From NCBI GenBank assembly GCA_964458835.1, contig CAYWKV010000108.1:1-10194 (forward strand): 10,194 nucleotides of DNA, in the 5' to 3' direction. The position numbers and the translations under genes are program-made. Numbering within the stretch: the first letter of the stretch is position 1; each line of letters starts with the position of its first letter. Under the pieces are notes generated by a model. It worked only from the letters and a program-made list of their open reading frames with translations. It had not been told where the DNA came from and searched no databases. Positions 1 through 6,520 of this stretch are shown here, in pieces. This DNA is from JAHJQQ01 sp964458835 (GTDB taxonomy: Bacteria > Pseudomonadota > Gammaproteobacteria > Thiohalobacterales > Thiohalobacteraceae).

Positions 1-39
1 TTTTCGGCTCAAGGTGGACGATCCCGCCCAACCCTATGG

Positions 40-127
40 ATGGCCACGGAAGCACACGGAAACACCCGGAAGGTGAAAACGGCCGGATCACAGCCTTCCG
101 GGTGCTTCCGTGTGCTTCCGTGGCCAT
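40..127. repeat. Palindromic repeat locus 1 (CACGGAA type), 34-bp arms
   Basis: The left arm (40-73) and right arm (94-127) are reverse complements over 34 bp with one mismatch, separated by a 20-bp centre. Each arm is made of degenerate tandem units, CCACGGAAG, CACACGGAAA and CACCCGGAAGG. The outer ends read ATGGCCAC on the left and its complement on the right, as at the loci near 777 and 7442. The element lies about 30 bp beyond the stop codon of the flavin reductase gene, so its RNA could form a long stem at the 3' end of that message. No T-tract follows, so it is not a classical intrinsic terminator. Confidence 0.9.
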
Positions 128-157
128 ACGTCTTGTTGGTGTGTCGCGCCGCGTCGG

Positions 158-694
158 CTATTTCATGCGCGACGGCAGCCGGAGGGTCTCGCCGGCGACC
201 ATGAAGGCGCCGCGGCCGCGGTGGTGCAGGGTGCGCGGGTCCTTGCGCCCCGGGTCGATCCAGGCCTTGACCACCTCGAGGACGAAGAAGCCGTACCGGT
301 TCACCAGCCGTGTGTCCGTGACCCGGCACTCCAGATTGGCGTAGCACTCGGCGATGAGCGGCGCCGCCACGTTCGCCGCGGCGACCGGCGTCAGCCCGAA
401 GGTCGCGAACTTGTCGATGCGGCGGCCGGAGGTGTTGCCGCAGCCGACGACCTGGTCGGCGAGTTCCACGGTGGGGATGGCGATCACGCATTCGCGCGTG
501 GCTTTCAGGGCGGAAAAGCTGTGGTCGCGATCGCTGACCACGCAGCCCACCCGCGGCGGCTCGAACTCCATCATGCAGTGCCACGACAGGGTCATGACGT
601 TCCGCCGGCCCTTGTGCGCCGTGGTGAGCAGGACCACCGGCCCGGGTTCCAGCAGGCCGTAGACCTTGGAGAGTGAGAACGTGCGTCTGGGCAT
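158..694 (-). CDS. Flavin reductase-family protein (FMN-binding, DIM6/NTAB type)
   Basis: A 178-residue protein that by sequence belongs to the flavin reductase-like, FMN-binding split-barrel family (Pfam Flavin_Reduct). Members bind FMN and reduce flavin or act with a partner oxygenase in the cytoplasm; the substrate here cannot be told. The N-terminal part carries the usual core: PVVLLTT (residues 19-25), then NVMTLSWH (32-39), EPPRVGCVVS and a Ser/Asp-rich turn before a conserved helix. The open frame continues upstream to 802. The ATG at 694 was chosen because a strong GAGGAGG lies 6 bp ahead of it and the family fold starts at once, whereas the longer N-terminus would be encoded by an intergenic repeat. 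The gene stands alone, divergent from gltD, with palindromes on both sides. Confidence 0.88.
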   Translation of the reverse strand: MPRRTFSLSKVYGLLEPGPVVLLTTAHKGRRNVMTLSWHCMMEFEPPRVGCVVSDRDHSFSALKATRECVIAIPTVELADQVVGCGNTSGRRIDKFATFGLTPVAAANVAAPLIAECYANLECRVTDTRLVNRYGFFVLEVVKAWIDPGRKDPRTLHHRGRGAFMVAGETLRLPSRMK

Positions 695-700
695 CGGGCG

Positions 701-707
701 CCTCCTC
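701..707 (-). promoter_or_regulatory. Ribosome binding site of the flavin reductase gene
   Basis: On the minus strand this reads GAGGAGG, six bases before the ATG at 694. It decides that start over the upstream in-frame ATGs at 709, 715, 778 and 802. Confidence 0.8.
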
Positions 708-776
708 ATCGGCATGTGCGTTCCGGTGACTGGTCCCGCATTCAAGTTAAGCACCCGTCCTGAAAAAAAACCGTTC

Positions 777-884
777 ATGGCCACTAAATCCACTAAACCC
801 ACGAAACGAGGTGGGGGCGGCTCGTGAAACCACGGCCGCGCTTCAATGATGCCTTTTGGTGGGTTTCGTGGATTTCGTGGCCAT
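777..884. repeat. Palindromic repeat locus 2 (CACGAAA type), 26-bp arms
   Basis: The left arm (777-802) and right arm (859-884) are reverse complements over 26 bp with two mismatches. The units are CCACGAAAT and CCACGAAAC. In the left arm two units have changed to CACTAAA, so the mismatches are G-to-T differences at the same position of successive units. The outer end is ATGGCCAC. The arms enclose a 56-bp centre. Unlike the other loci, this one lies between divergent genes, about 80 bp upstream of the flavin reductase start. Confidence 0.88.
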
Positions 885-891
885 CCGAGGA

Positions 892-916
892 TTTTGTCCG
901 TGTGGTTCCGTGGCCA
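892..916. repeat. Single unpaired repeat module beside locus 2
   Basis: On the minus strand this stretch reads GGCCACGGAACC followed by ACACGGACAAAA. It is close in sequence and order to the left end of locus 4 at 9384-9404, which has CCACAGAAA and then ACACGGACAAAA. It has no partner arm nearby, so it looks like half of another palindrome attached to locus 2. Confidence 0.65.
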
Positions 917-1053
917 ATGGGGTTTTCAAGCCCATCCGGGGTTGCGGGCGCGGTGCGGCGGACGGCGCCGCCGTGACCTAAACTTCGGGGGCGATCCAGA
1001 GGTGCGGGTCTGCGTCATAAGGATGGCGCGGCGCCGTTCGGGAGGCGTCGGCA

Positions 1054-2511
1054 ATGCACGATCCCCGCGGTTTTCTGCGCTACCCGCGCATCGAGCCCGG
1101 CAAGCAGCCGGCGCGGGTGCGTGTCCGGCACTGGCATGAATACGAACAGGTCATGCCGGAGGGGCAGGTCGTGGAGCAATCCGCGCGCTGTATGGACTGC
1201 GGCACGCCCGGGTGTCACAGCCAGTGTCCGGTGCACAACCTCATCCCCGACTGGAACGAGCTGGTCAACGAGCGGCGCTGGCAGACGGCCTGGGAACAGC
1301 TCGAATCCACCAACAACTTCCCCGAGTTCACCGGGCGGCTGTGTCCCGCACCCTGCGAGCACGGCTGCACGCTGCGGCTGGCGGACGTGCCGGTGACCAT
1401 CCGGGCCATCGAACTGGCGATCATCGAACACGCCTGGGCGTGCGGCTGGGTGCGGCCGCAGCGCGCCCGGCGGCGCTCGTTCCGACGCGTGGCGGTGATC
1501 GGCTCCGGCCCCGCCGGCCTCGCCTGCGCCCAGCAGCTGGCGCGCGCGGGCCATCGCGTCACCGTCTACGAAAAGGCCGACCGCGTGGGCGGCCTGCTGC
1601 GCTACGGCATCCCCGATTTCCGGCTGGAGAAACGGGTGCTGGACCGCCGTCTGGCGCAGCTGGGTGCGGAAGGCGTGCGCTTCCGTACGCACGCGCAGGT
1701 CGGCGCCGGGGTCGATGCCGGTGTCGATGCGGAGGCGCTGTGCCGGGCGCACCATGCCGTGGTGGTCGCCTGCGGCGCGACCCGGCCCCGCGAACTCGAC
1801 GTGCCGGGCCGCAGGCTCGGTGGCATCCATTTCGCGCTGGACTATCTCACTCAGCAGAACCGTCGCAACGCCGGCCGCGCTCCGGATATCACTGAGCGGA
1901 TCGATACGCGCGGCAGGGACGTGGTGGTGATCGGTGGCGGCGACACCGGCGCCGACTGCGTCGGCACCGCCATCCGCCAGGGCGCGCGCAGCGTGCTCCA
2001 GGTGCAGTACCACGCGCCGCCGCCGGCACGGGGCGACGTGCTGCTGCACTGGCCCGAGCCCGTGCCGGAACTGCGTCCCGGCGATCACGAGGCGGAGGGC
2101 TGCGTACGGCTGTGGGGCTGGGACACGGTCGGCTTCGAAGGACACGGCGGCCACGTCGGCTGCGTGCGGCTGCAGCGCCTGCGCTGGGTCGAAGAGGCCG
2201 GCGGCGGCTGGCGGGGTGAACGCCTGCCGGGACAGGTGCGGCGCCTGCCGGCCCAGCGGGTCCTGATCGCGATCGGCTACCGCCATCCCGCGCACGACGA
2301 CGTGATCGGGGCGTTCGGCCTGGGGTTGGACGGGCGCGGCAATGTCCATGCGGATGCCGACGACTACCGCACCAGCCGGGATGGCGTGTTCGCCTGCGGC
2401 GATGCCCGCCGCGGCCCGTCGCTGGTGGTGTGGGCGATCCGCGAAGGCCGCCAGTGTGCCCGCGCGGTGGATCTGTATCTTTCGGGCGCGAGCGATCTGC
2501 CCCGGGTGTAG
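1054..2511 (+). CDS. gltD: Glutamate synthase (NADPH) small subunit / GltD-type FAD oxidoreductase
   Basis: A 485-residue protein of the glutamate synthase small-subunit family. In the known enzyme it takes electrons from NADPH to FAD and passes them through Fe-S clusters to the large subunit GltB, which makes glutamate from glutamine and 2-oxoglutarate. The N-terminal domain has the cysteine pattern C46-x2-C49-x4-C54-x3-C58, then C97, C101 and C105. The FAD site is GSGPAG (150-155), the NADPH site GGGDTG (294-299), and the C-terminal flavin loop is GDARRG-x-SLVVWAI (449-462). The length is normal for the family and nothing essential is missing. The start is an ATG with GGAGG 8 bp ahead. No gltB lies on either side, so the partner must be elsewhere, or the protein serves another acceptor. 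It ends 22 bp from a convergent gene. Confidence 0.93.
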   Translation: MHDPRGFLRYPRIEPGKQPARVRVRHWHEYEQVMPEGQVVEQSARCMDCGTPGCHSQCPVHNLIPDWNELVNERRWQTAWEQLESTNNFPEFTGRLCPAPCEHGCTLRLADVPVTIRAIELAIIEHAWACGWVRPQRARRRSFRRVAVIGSGPAGLACAQQLARAGHRVTVYEKADRVGGLLRYGIPDFRLEKRVLDRRLAQLGAEGVRFRTHAQVGAGVDAGVDAEALCRAHHAVVVACGATRPRELDVPGRRLGGIHFALDYLTQQNRRNAGRAPDITERIDTRGRDVVVIGGGDTGADCVGTAIRQGARSVLQVQYHAPPPARGDVLLHWPEPVPELRPGDHEAEGCVRLWGWDTVGFEGHGGHVGCVRLQRLRWVEEAGGGWRGERLPGQVRRLPAQRVLIAIGYRHPAHDDVIGAFGLGLDGRGNVHADADDYRTSRDGVFACGDARRGPSLVVWAIREGRQCARAVDLYLSGASDLPRV

Positions 2512-2533
2512 CGGAGGTTGCCGCGCGCGGCGC

Positions 2534-3259
2534 TCAGGCGAGCGTGCGCTTCACGAGCCACAGCGCGCCGATCAGCAGCGGCTGGTGCAGCATGTAGATC
2601 GGCAGGCTGTGGCGCCCGGCGCAGGCCAGCAGGCGCGCGGTCGGTCGGTCACTGCGCCAGCGCGCGAGGCGTGCCGACGGGGCGCGCGCCCACAGCCGGT
2701 CGCCGAGAAAGACACCGACCAGCACCACGCCGAACCACGGCAACAGCGGGACGTAGTCCTCGGTCGGCGGCTTGCGGGTCATGAGCCCGATCCACTGCAA
2801 CACCGGCCGGTCGAAGACGGGATGCACGAAGCTGTTGCCGAACACGAGCAGGGCGAGGCCCGCCGCCAGCGCCAGGCGCGGCGCGCGCACGAACGGCAGG
2901 CCGATGAGGCTCGCCACCGCGATGAAATGCAGCACGCCGAAGAAGATCCAGCGCGGTCCGAACATCAGGTGGCTCGCCAGGCTGATCAGCGCCGCGCAGC
3001 CGGCGATCCAGCCGAGCCGCCGCAGATACGGCCGCCAGCGCACACCCGATCGCGTGGCGAGCGTCAGGCTGATGCCCGCCGTCAGCAGGAACGTGCTCAG
3101 AATGAGGGTGCGGGCGTGCAGCCAGAAGGGATCACGGTAGAAGTCGAAGCGGGCGAAGCCGAAGTGGGCGAGGTCGTAGCTGAAGTGGAAGCCGATCATC
3201 AGCGCCACGGCCAGGCCGCGCAGCAGGTCGACGGATTGCAGGCGTGCGTTCGCAGACAT
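2534..3259 (-). CDS. DUF1624 (HGSNAT-like catalytic domain) membrane protein
   Basis: A 241-residue multi-pass inner-membrane protein. The N-terminal signature SVDLLRGLAVALMIGFH followed by SYDLAHFG (residues 9-34) is typical of the DUF1624 family, related to the transmembrane acetyltransferases of the heparan-alpha-glucosaminide N-acetyltransferase group. The family is thought to move acyl groups across the membrane to a sugar; the acceptor here is unknown. Hydrophobic segments lie near residues 13-26, 51-68, 82-98, 105-123, 129-144, 170-187 and 219-236. His25 and Asp29 in the signature are likely functional residues, by family comparison. The open frame runs upstream, but the ATG at 3259 begins right before the conserved signature; a GGGGGA about 10-15 bp upstream is a weak ribosome site. 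It lies 56 bp after the 470-residue gene on the same strand, probably in one transcript. Confidence 0.85.
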   Translation of the reverse strand: MSANARLQSVDLLRGLAVALMIGFHFSYDLAHFGFARFDFYRDPFWLHARTLILSTFLLTAGISLTLATRSGVRWRPYLRRLGWIAGCAALISLASHLMFGPRWIFFGVLHFIAVASLIGLPFVRAPRLALAAGLALLVFGNSFVHPVFDRPVLQWIGLMTRKPPTEDYVPLLPWFGVVLVGVFLGDRLWARAPSARLARWRSDRPTARLLACAGRHSLPIYMLHQPLLIGALWLVKRTLA

Positions 3260-3315
3260 GCGGCCATTGTCCCCCGCCGGCGGCCGCGCTCCAAGCGCTC
3301 CGGGCGCGCCGGCCG

Positions 3316-4728
3316 TCAGCAGGGCTCGCCGCAGCCGAACAGGTGACGCTCGTGGATCATGCGTGCGACCTCCTCCGGCACCAGGGACTCCCAGTCGGGC
3401 TCGCCGCAGCGGATCTTGCGCAATACCTCCTGCGAATAGATGTGCAGCAGGCCCGGTTCGATGCCGCTCAGGCCCTTGATGAGGCCGTTTTCGTACAGAT
3501 AGGCGTAGAGATGGTGCAGGTGCGGCGCCGGCTGGAAGGTCTCCACCGTCGTCAGGTCGCCGCAGCGGTCGCCCAGGCAGGGGGAGACGTACAGCCGCAG
3601 GTCGTATTTGAACAGCCGGCCGAAGGACTCGAGGATGCCGCCCGGCAGGTGGGTGTAGTACTTCTCGTCGAAGATCTCCTTGAGCGTCGGTACGCCCATG
3701 GCCACACCCATCGGCCGCTGGGTGTAGCGGAACAGATACGCGGCCAGACGGTAGTACTCGCCCAGATTGGAGATCAGCACGTTCTTGCCGAGGGCGCACA
3801 GGATCTCGGTGCGGTGCAGGAAGTCGCGCACGTCGATGTCGCCGTCGTCCATGAGGTTGTTGAGGGTCATCTCCGACAGCACGAAGACCTCGTCCGCGCG
3901 CACCTCGCGCTCGGCGATGAACTGTGCCCGGGCGCAGGCGAGCATGCGGATGTTGAGGTGCGTCGGCGGACGGAAGCGGCTGCGCTCCACCAGCACCGCC
4001 TTCTTGTAGAGCGCGTCGGCGGGGTAGACGGCGCGGCCGTCGGCCAGGAACATCGCCGCCGGCGCCAGCCCCTTCTGCACCAGCCGCAGCGCCATGAGGC
4101 GGTTGTCGACGCCCGCGAAGGCCGGCCCCTGGAAGTCGATCATGTCGATCTCCACCAGTTCCGGATACAGGTTGTCGATCAGTGCTTCGAGCAGCGCCTC
4201 GGGCCGGTCGTGCAGATAGAGCGCGCCGTGGATGAGATTCACGCCGAGGACGCCCAGGCTCTCCTGGTCCTGCAGGCTCTTTTTGCCCATCAGGTGGACG
4301 TGCACGACGATCTGCGAGGGCTCGGCGCGCGCTGCGGTCTGGAAGCGCATGCCCAGCCAGCCCTGGCCGTCCTGCTTGCGCGAATAGCTGCGTGCGGCCA
4401 CGGTGTTGGCGAAGGCGAAGAAGGTGGACTCGGCGCCGCGCGCGGCGTCCAGGCGCTCGACGACCAGCTCGAACTCGTGATTCAGCATGGCCTGCAGGCG
4501 CTCGCGCGACACGTAGCGCGGCGCCGGGCCGTAGATGGCGTCGCTGAACTTCATGTCGTAGGCGGACATGGTCTTGGCCAGCGTGCCGGCCGCGCCGCCG
4601 ACCCGGAAGAACCAGCGCGCCGTCTCCTGGCCGGCGCCGATCTCGGCGATGCTGCCGTAGACGCGCGCGTCCAGATTGACGTCCAGGGCCTTGTGGTGGG
4701 TGTCCTTGGCTTGGCGTTGCGTGGGCAT
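3316..4728 (-). CDS. Conserved bacterial protein of unknown function (470 aa)
   Basis: I recognise this as a widespread bacterial family without a settled function. From memory, relatives in cyanobacteria and Bacteroidetes carry doubtful names such as TonB-dependent receptor or nicotinate-nucleotide adenylyltransferase. The sequence supports neither: there is no signal peptide or barrel, and no clear HIGH-type nucleotidyltransferase motif. It looks soluble and cytoplasmic. Strongly worded stretches are IGAGQETARWFFRVGGAAGT (30-49), KTMSAYDMKFSDAIYG (52-67), HVHLMGKKSLQDQESLGVLG (143-162), TLNNLMDDGDIDVRDFL (288-304), LISNLGEYYRL (318-328) and EIFDEKYYTHLPGGILESFG (351-370). These suggest an enzyme with many fixed residues. 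Cysteines cluster at 384, 389 and the tail (466 and 470). The ATG at 4728 has AGGGAG about 8 bp ahead. The DUF1624 gene follows it. Confidence 0.85.
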   Translation of the reverse strand: MPTQRQAKDTHHKALDVNLDARVYGSIAEIGAGQETARWFFRVGGAAGTLAKTMSAYDMKFSDAIYGPAPRYVSRERLQAMLNHEFELVVERLDAARGAESTFFAFANTVAARSYSRKQDGQGWLGMRFQTAARAEPSQIVVHVHLMGKKSLQDQESLGVLGVNLIHGALYLHDRPEALLEALIDNLYPELVEIDMIDFQGPAFAGVDNRLMALRLVQKGLAPAAMFLADGRAVYPADALYKKAVLVERSRFRPPTHLNIRMLACARAQFIAEREVRADEVFVLSEMTLNNLMDDGDIDVRDFLHRTEILCALGKNVLISNLGEYYRLAAYLFRYTQRPMGVAMGVPTLKEIFDEKYYTHLPGGILESFGRLFKYDLRLYVSPCLGDRCGDLTTVETFQPAPHLHHLYAYLYENGLIKGLSGIEPGLLHIYSQEVLRKIRCGEPDWESLVPEEVARMIHERHLFGCGEPC

Positions 4729-4898
4729 GTCCGGCGCTCCCTTTCCGGCGGGCCGGCCGTGCCGACGATCCGGCGCGGCTCGATGCCTCGGACGCGGTGC
4801 AAGAGTCGTACCGGGATGGCGCGGGTCTACCGGGTTACCGCCCCGGATCCACGCAGGCTATGGTAGCCGTGCCTGCCGGGACATTCCCCCCACGCGCG

Positions 4899-4922
4899 GC
4901 CCCATCCGGCGCGCGATGGGGC
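4899..4922 (-). terminator. Possible stem-loop terminator after the SH3-domain gene
   Basis: GCCCCATC (4899-4906) pairs perfectly with GATGGGGC (4915-4922) around an 8-bp loop. It lies about 20 bp beyond the stop of the minus-strand gene ending at 4944. No T-run follows, so it is only a candidate and could be an attenuating hairpin or chance in GC-rich DNA. Confidence 0.35.
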
Positions 4923-4943
4923 TCGACGCGGGTAGAGCGGTCC

Positions 4944-5609
4944 CTACAGGCTGTCCCAGCTCGAGCGCTTGCGCAGGCGGATGCGCGGCAGGATCAGGCC
5001 GATAATGATGCCGACCACCACGACTCCGGCGCCGATCATGAACCAGTCGCGGGCGGTGCGGTCGCGCAGCGCCTCGTTCTCCTGGCGCAGCGTCTCCTGG
5101 TCGCGCTGCATCTGCATCATGGAGCTCTTCAGATCCTTGTTCTCGGCGTCGATGGCGAGCGCGCTGGAGGCGGTGCGCTGGATGTCGGCCAGCTGCTTGG
5201 ACAGCCTCTGGTTTTCGGCGCGGGCCTGGTCGAGCGCCTGTTCCAGCGTCTGCATCTCCTTGCCGGTCTCGCTCAGCCGGGTCTGGCGCTGGCGCGACTG
5301 GAGCTCCAGCTCCGCGAGCTTCTTCTCGGCGGCCGCCAGGCGGTCGCGCGCCGACGGCGTGGTCATCAGCAGGCGGGTCAGCGCCCAGCCCTCCGTACCG
5401 CTCGGCGCCCGTACCTTCGTATAGCCGCTGGCTTCGTCGTGCTGCAGGACCTGCAGCGGCGTACCGCTGGGGATCATGCGCAGGATGCGGTGCTGGGTGC
5501 TGGTGCCCGAGCGCAGGGCGATTTCGAGTTCGTCGGAGGCGTAGCGGGTCTCGGCCTGGGCAGCCGCCGCCAGGGTGAGCAGCGCGGCGATAAGAAGCTT
5601 GCGGGTCAC
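4944..5609 (-). CDS. TIGR04211-type SH3 domain protein (YgiM-like)
   Basis: A 221-residue exported protein anchored in the inner membrane at its C-terminus. Residues 1-19 form a signal peptide ending AAAAQA with cleavage before Glu20. Residues 21-83 form a bacterial SH3 domain, with LRSGTSTQHRI, the GT-PLQVL turn and the EGWALTRLL closing strand. Residues 87-187 form a long coiled coil rich in Gln, Glu, Arg and Leu. Residues 190-207 are a membrane segment, followed by a basic tail (RIRLRKR). This order matches the TIGR04211 family, which includes E. coli YgiM. Its role is not firmly known; the SH3 domain suggests peptidoglycan or periplasmic protein contact. The start is GTG at 5609, set by GAGGAGT 4-5 bp ahead and by the signal peptide. 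It is divergent from ampDE, itself a cell-wall locus. Confidence 0.9.
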   Translation of the reverse strand: MTRKLLIAALLTLAAAAQAETRYASDELEIALRSGTSTQHRILRMIPSGTPLQVLQHDEASGYTKVRAPSGTEGWALTRLLMTTPSARDRLAAAEKKLAELELQSRQRQTRLSETGKEMQTLEQALDQARAENQRLSKQLADIQRTASSALAIDAENKDLKSSMMQMQRDQETLRQENEALRDRTARDWFMIGAGVVVVGIIIGLILPRIRLRKRSSWDSL

Positions 5610-5613
5610 GGGG

Positions 5614-5620
5614 ACTCCTC
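5614..5620 (-). promoter_or_regulatory. Ribosome binding site fixing a GTG start
   Basis: GAGGAGT on the minus strand, separated by CCCC from the GTG at 5609. It supports the non-ATG start of the SH3-domain gene. Confidence 0.75.
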
Positions 5621-5799
5621 TTGAATGGGTGGCGGTTCCGAGCGGGTCCGCGGCATTCTAGAACCCGGCGCGGTGGCTGGGGGTGAACGCCTTCACAGCC
5701 GGAGGTGCGCGTGTTGCACGACCGGCGACCCCTCGCGCGGCGGCCGGGAATGCGGGATCATTGCGCGAACGTCCACTTCAAATCAACCCTGCGGGCAAC

Positions 5800-5889
5800 A
5801 TGCGGCGACTCGACCAGTCCGGCTTCTTCGACACCCTCGCGGCCACGCCCGGCCCGGCCCTGGCGCTGCCGGCCGAGGAGGCGCCGTGA
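5800..5889 (+). CDS. Short ORF overlapping the ampD start (29 codons)
   Basis: An ATG at 5800 opens a 29-residue frame (MRRLDQSGFFDTLAATPGPA, then ALPAEEAP) that ends in TGA at 5887-5889. The stop overlaps the ampD GTG at 5886-5888 in a GTGA junction, the usual layout of translational coupling. The wording of residues 5-19 recalls the N-terminus of small thioredoxin-like proteins, just before the strand that leads to the CxxC motif, but the sequence then jumps to an Ala/Pro/Glu tail with no cysteine. It may be a leftover of an in-frame deletion, a leader peptide, or chance. There is no strong ribosome site; GCGGGC lies upstream. Confidence 0.3.
   Translation: MRRLDQSGFFDTLAATPGPALALPAEEAP
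5875..5881 (+). promoter_or_regulatory. Ribosome binding site of ampD
   Basis: GAGGAGG, four bases before the GTG at 5886. It is the only good ribosome site near the point where AmpD similarity begins, although the spacing is rather short. It lies inside the overlapping short ORF. Confidence 0.7.
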
Positions 5890-6464
5890 CGCCGCGCCGC
5901 TGGGAGCTGGATGCCGCGCGCCGCTGGCTGCTGGGCGTGGAACGGCGGCTGTCACCCAACCGCGACCCGCGCCCCGACGCCGCGGACATCTCGCTGATCG
6001 TGGTGCACGGCATCAGCCTGCCGCCCGGCGAATTCGGCGGCCCGTGGATCGATGCGCTGTTCATGAACCGCCTCGATCCCGGCACGCATCCCTATTTCCG
6101 CGCGATCGAGGGGCTCAGGGTCTCGGCGCACGTGGTGATCCATCGCGACGGCCGCGTGGTGCAGTACGTGCCGTTTCCGGAGCGTGCCTGGCATGCCGGG
6201 CAGAGCCGCTTCCGCGGCCGTGGCACCTGCAACGATTTCTCCATCGGCATCGAGCTCGAAGGCACCGACGAGACACCCTATGCGGAGGTGCAGTACCGCT
6301 GCCTGGCGGGCATCGTCGCGGCCCTGCGGCGCGCCTATCCGGGCATCGCGCCCGATGCCATCGCCGGCCACGCCGACATCGCGCCGGGCCGCAAGACCGA
6401 TCCGGGGCCGGCCTTCGAATGGCCGAAGCTGGCCGGCCTGCTGGACGACAGCCGCCTGGCTTGA
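5886..6464 (+). CDS. ampD: 1,6-anhydro-N-acetylmuramoyl-L-alanine amidase AmpD
   Basis: A 192-residue cytoplasmic zinc amidase. It cuts the bond between anhydro-MurNAc and the stem peptide during cell-wall recycling, which in many Gammaproteobacteria keeps the beta-lactamase inducer level low. The sequence follows E. coli AmpD closely: LIVVHGISLPPGEFGGPWID (37-56), RVSAHVVIHRDG (78-89), QYVPF, RAWHAG, NDFSIGIELEGTD (116-128), GHADIAPGRKTDPGPAF (161-177). By alignment the zinc ligands are His41, His162 and Asp172, with Glu123 and Lys170 as catalytic residues; all are present. The start is GTG at 5886, supported by GAGGAGG and by N-terminal agreement with E. coli AmpD. The frame is open upstream to 5625, but that part is unlike AmpD. 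ampE follows after 56 bp, presumably in one operon. Confidence 0.95.
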   Translation: MTPRRWELDAARRWLLGVERRLSPNRDPRPDAADISLIVVHGISLPPGEFGGPWIDALFMNRLDPGTHPYFRAIEGLRVSAHVVIHRDGRVVQYVPFPERAWHAGQSRFRGRGTCNDFSIGIELEGTDETPYAEVQYRCLAGIVAALRRAYPGIAPDAIAGHADIAPGRKTDPGPAFEWPKLAGLLDDSRLA

Positions 6465-6520
6465 CGCTCGCGGGGGCAGCGGGTAGCGTTCCCGCATCCC
6501 GTCGCCGGACACAGCGCACC

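Larger units (their letters stand above)
695..1053. other. Gene-free divergent intergenic region
   Basis: The 359 bp between the divergent flavin reductase and gltD starts have no convincing gene. They hold palindrome locus 2 (777-884), an extra single repeat module (892-916), and about 135 bp of GC-rich DNA before gltD. The promoters of both genes must lie here, but no -35/-10 pair could be picked with confidence. Open frames that cross this region have compositions explained by the repeats or by GC-rich third positions. Confidence 0.7.

Noticed and set aside
158..802. Longer start for the flavin reductase at 802
   Set aside because: The added residues come from palindrome locus 2 and its flank, and a strong GAGGAGG sits right before the ATG at 694.
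846..1139. Small plus-strand frame ahead of gltD
   Set aside because: It begins inside repeat sequence and overlaps gltD in another frame, with no ribosome site and no family features.
1015..2349. A 444-codon antisense frame over gltD
   Set aside because: The plus-strand protein has all GltD motifs, whereas the antisense frame has no recognisable family wording.
3244..4866. A 540-codon open frame on the plus strand
   Set aside because: It runs antisense over the 470-residue conserved gene. Its protein is low-complexity (Val, Gln, Ala, Arg, His), as antisense frames in GC-rich DNA often are.
5705..6520. N-terminal extension of ampE
   Set aside because: The stretch overlaps ampD in another frame and is Arg/Pro/Ala-rich. 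AmpE similarity begins exactly at the ATG at 6521.
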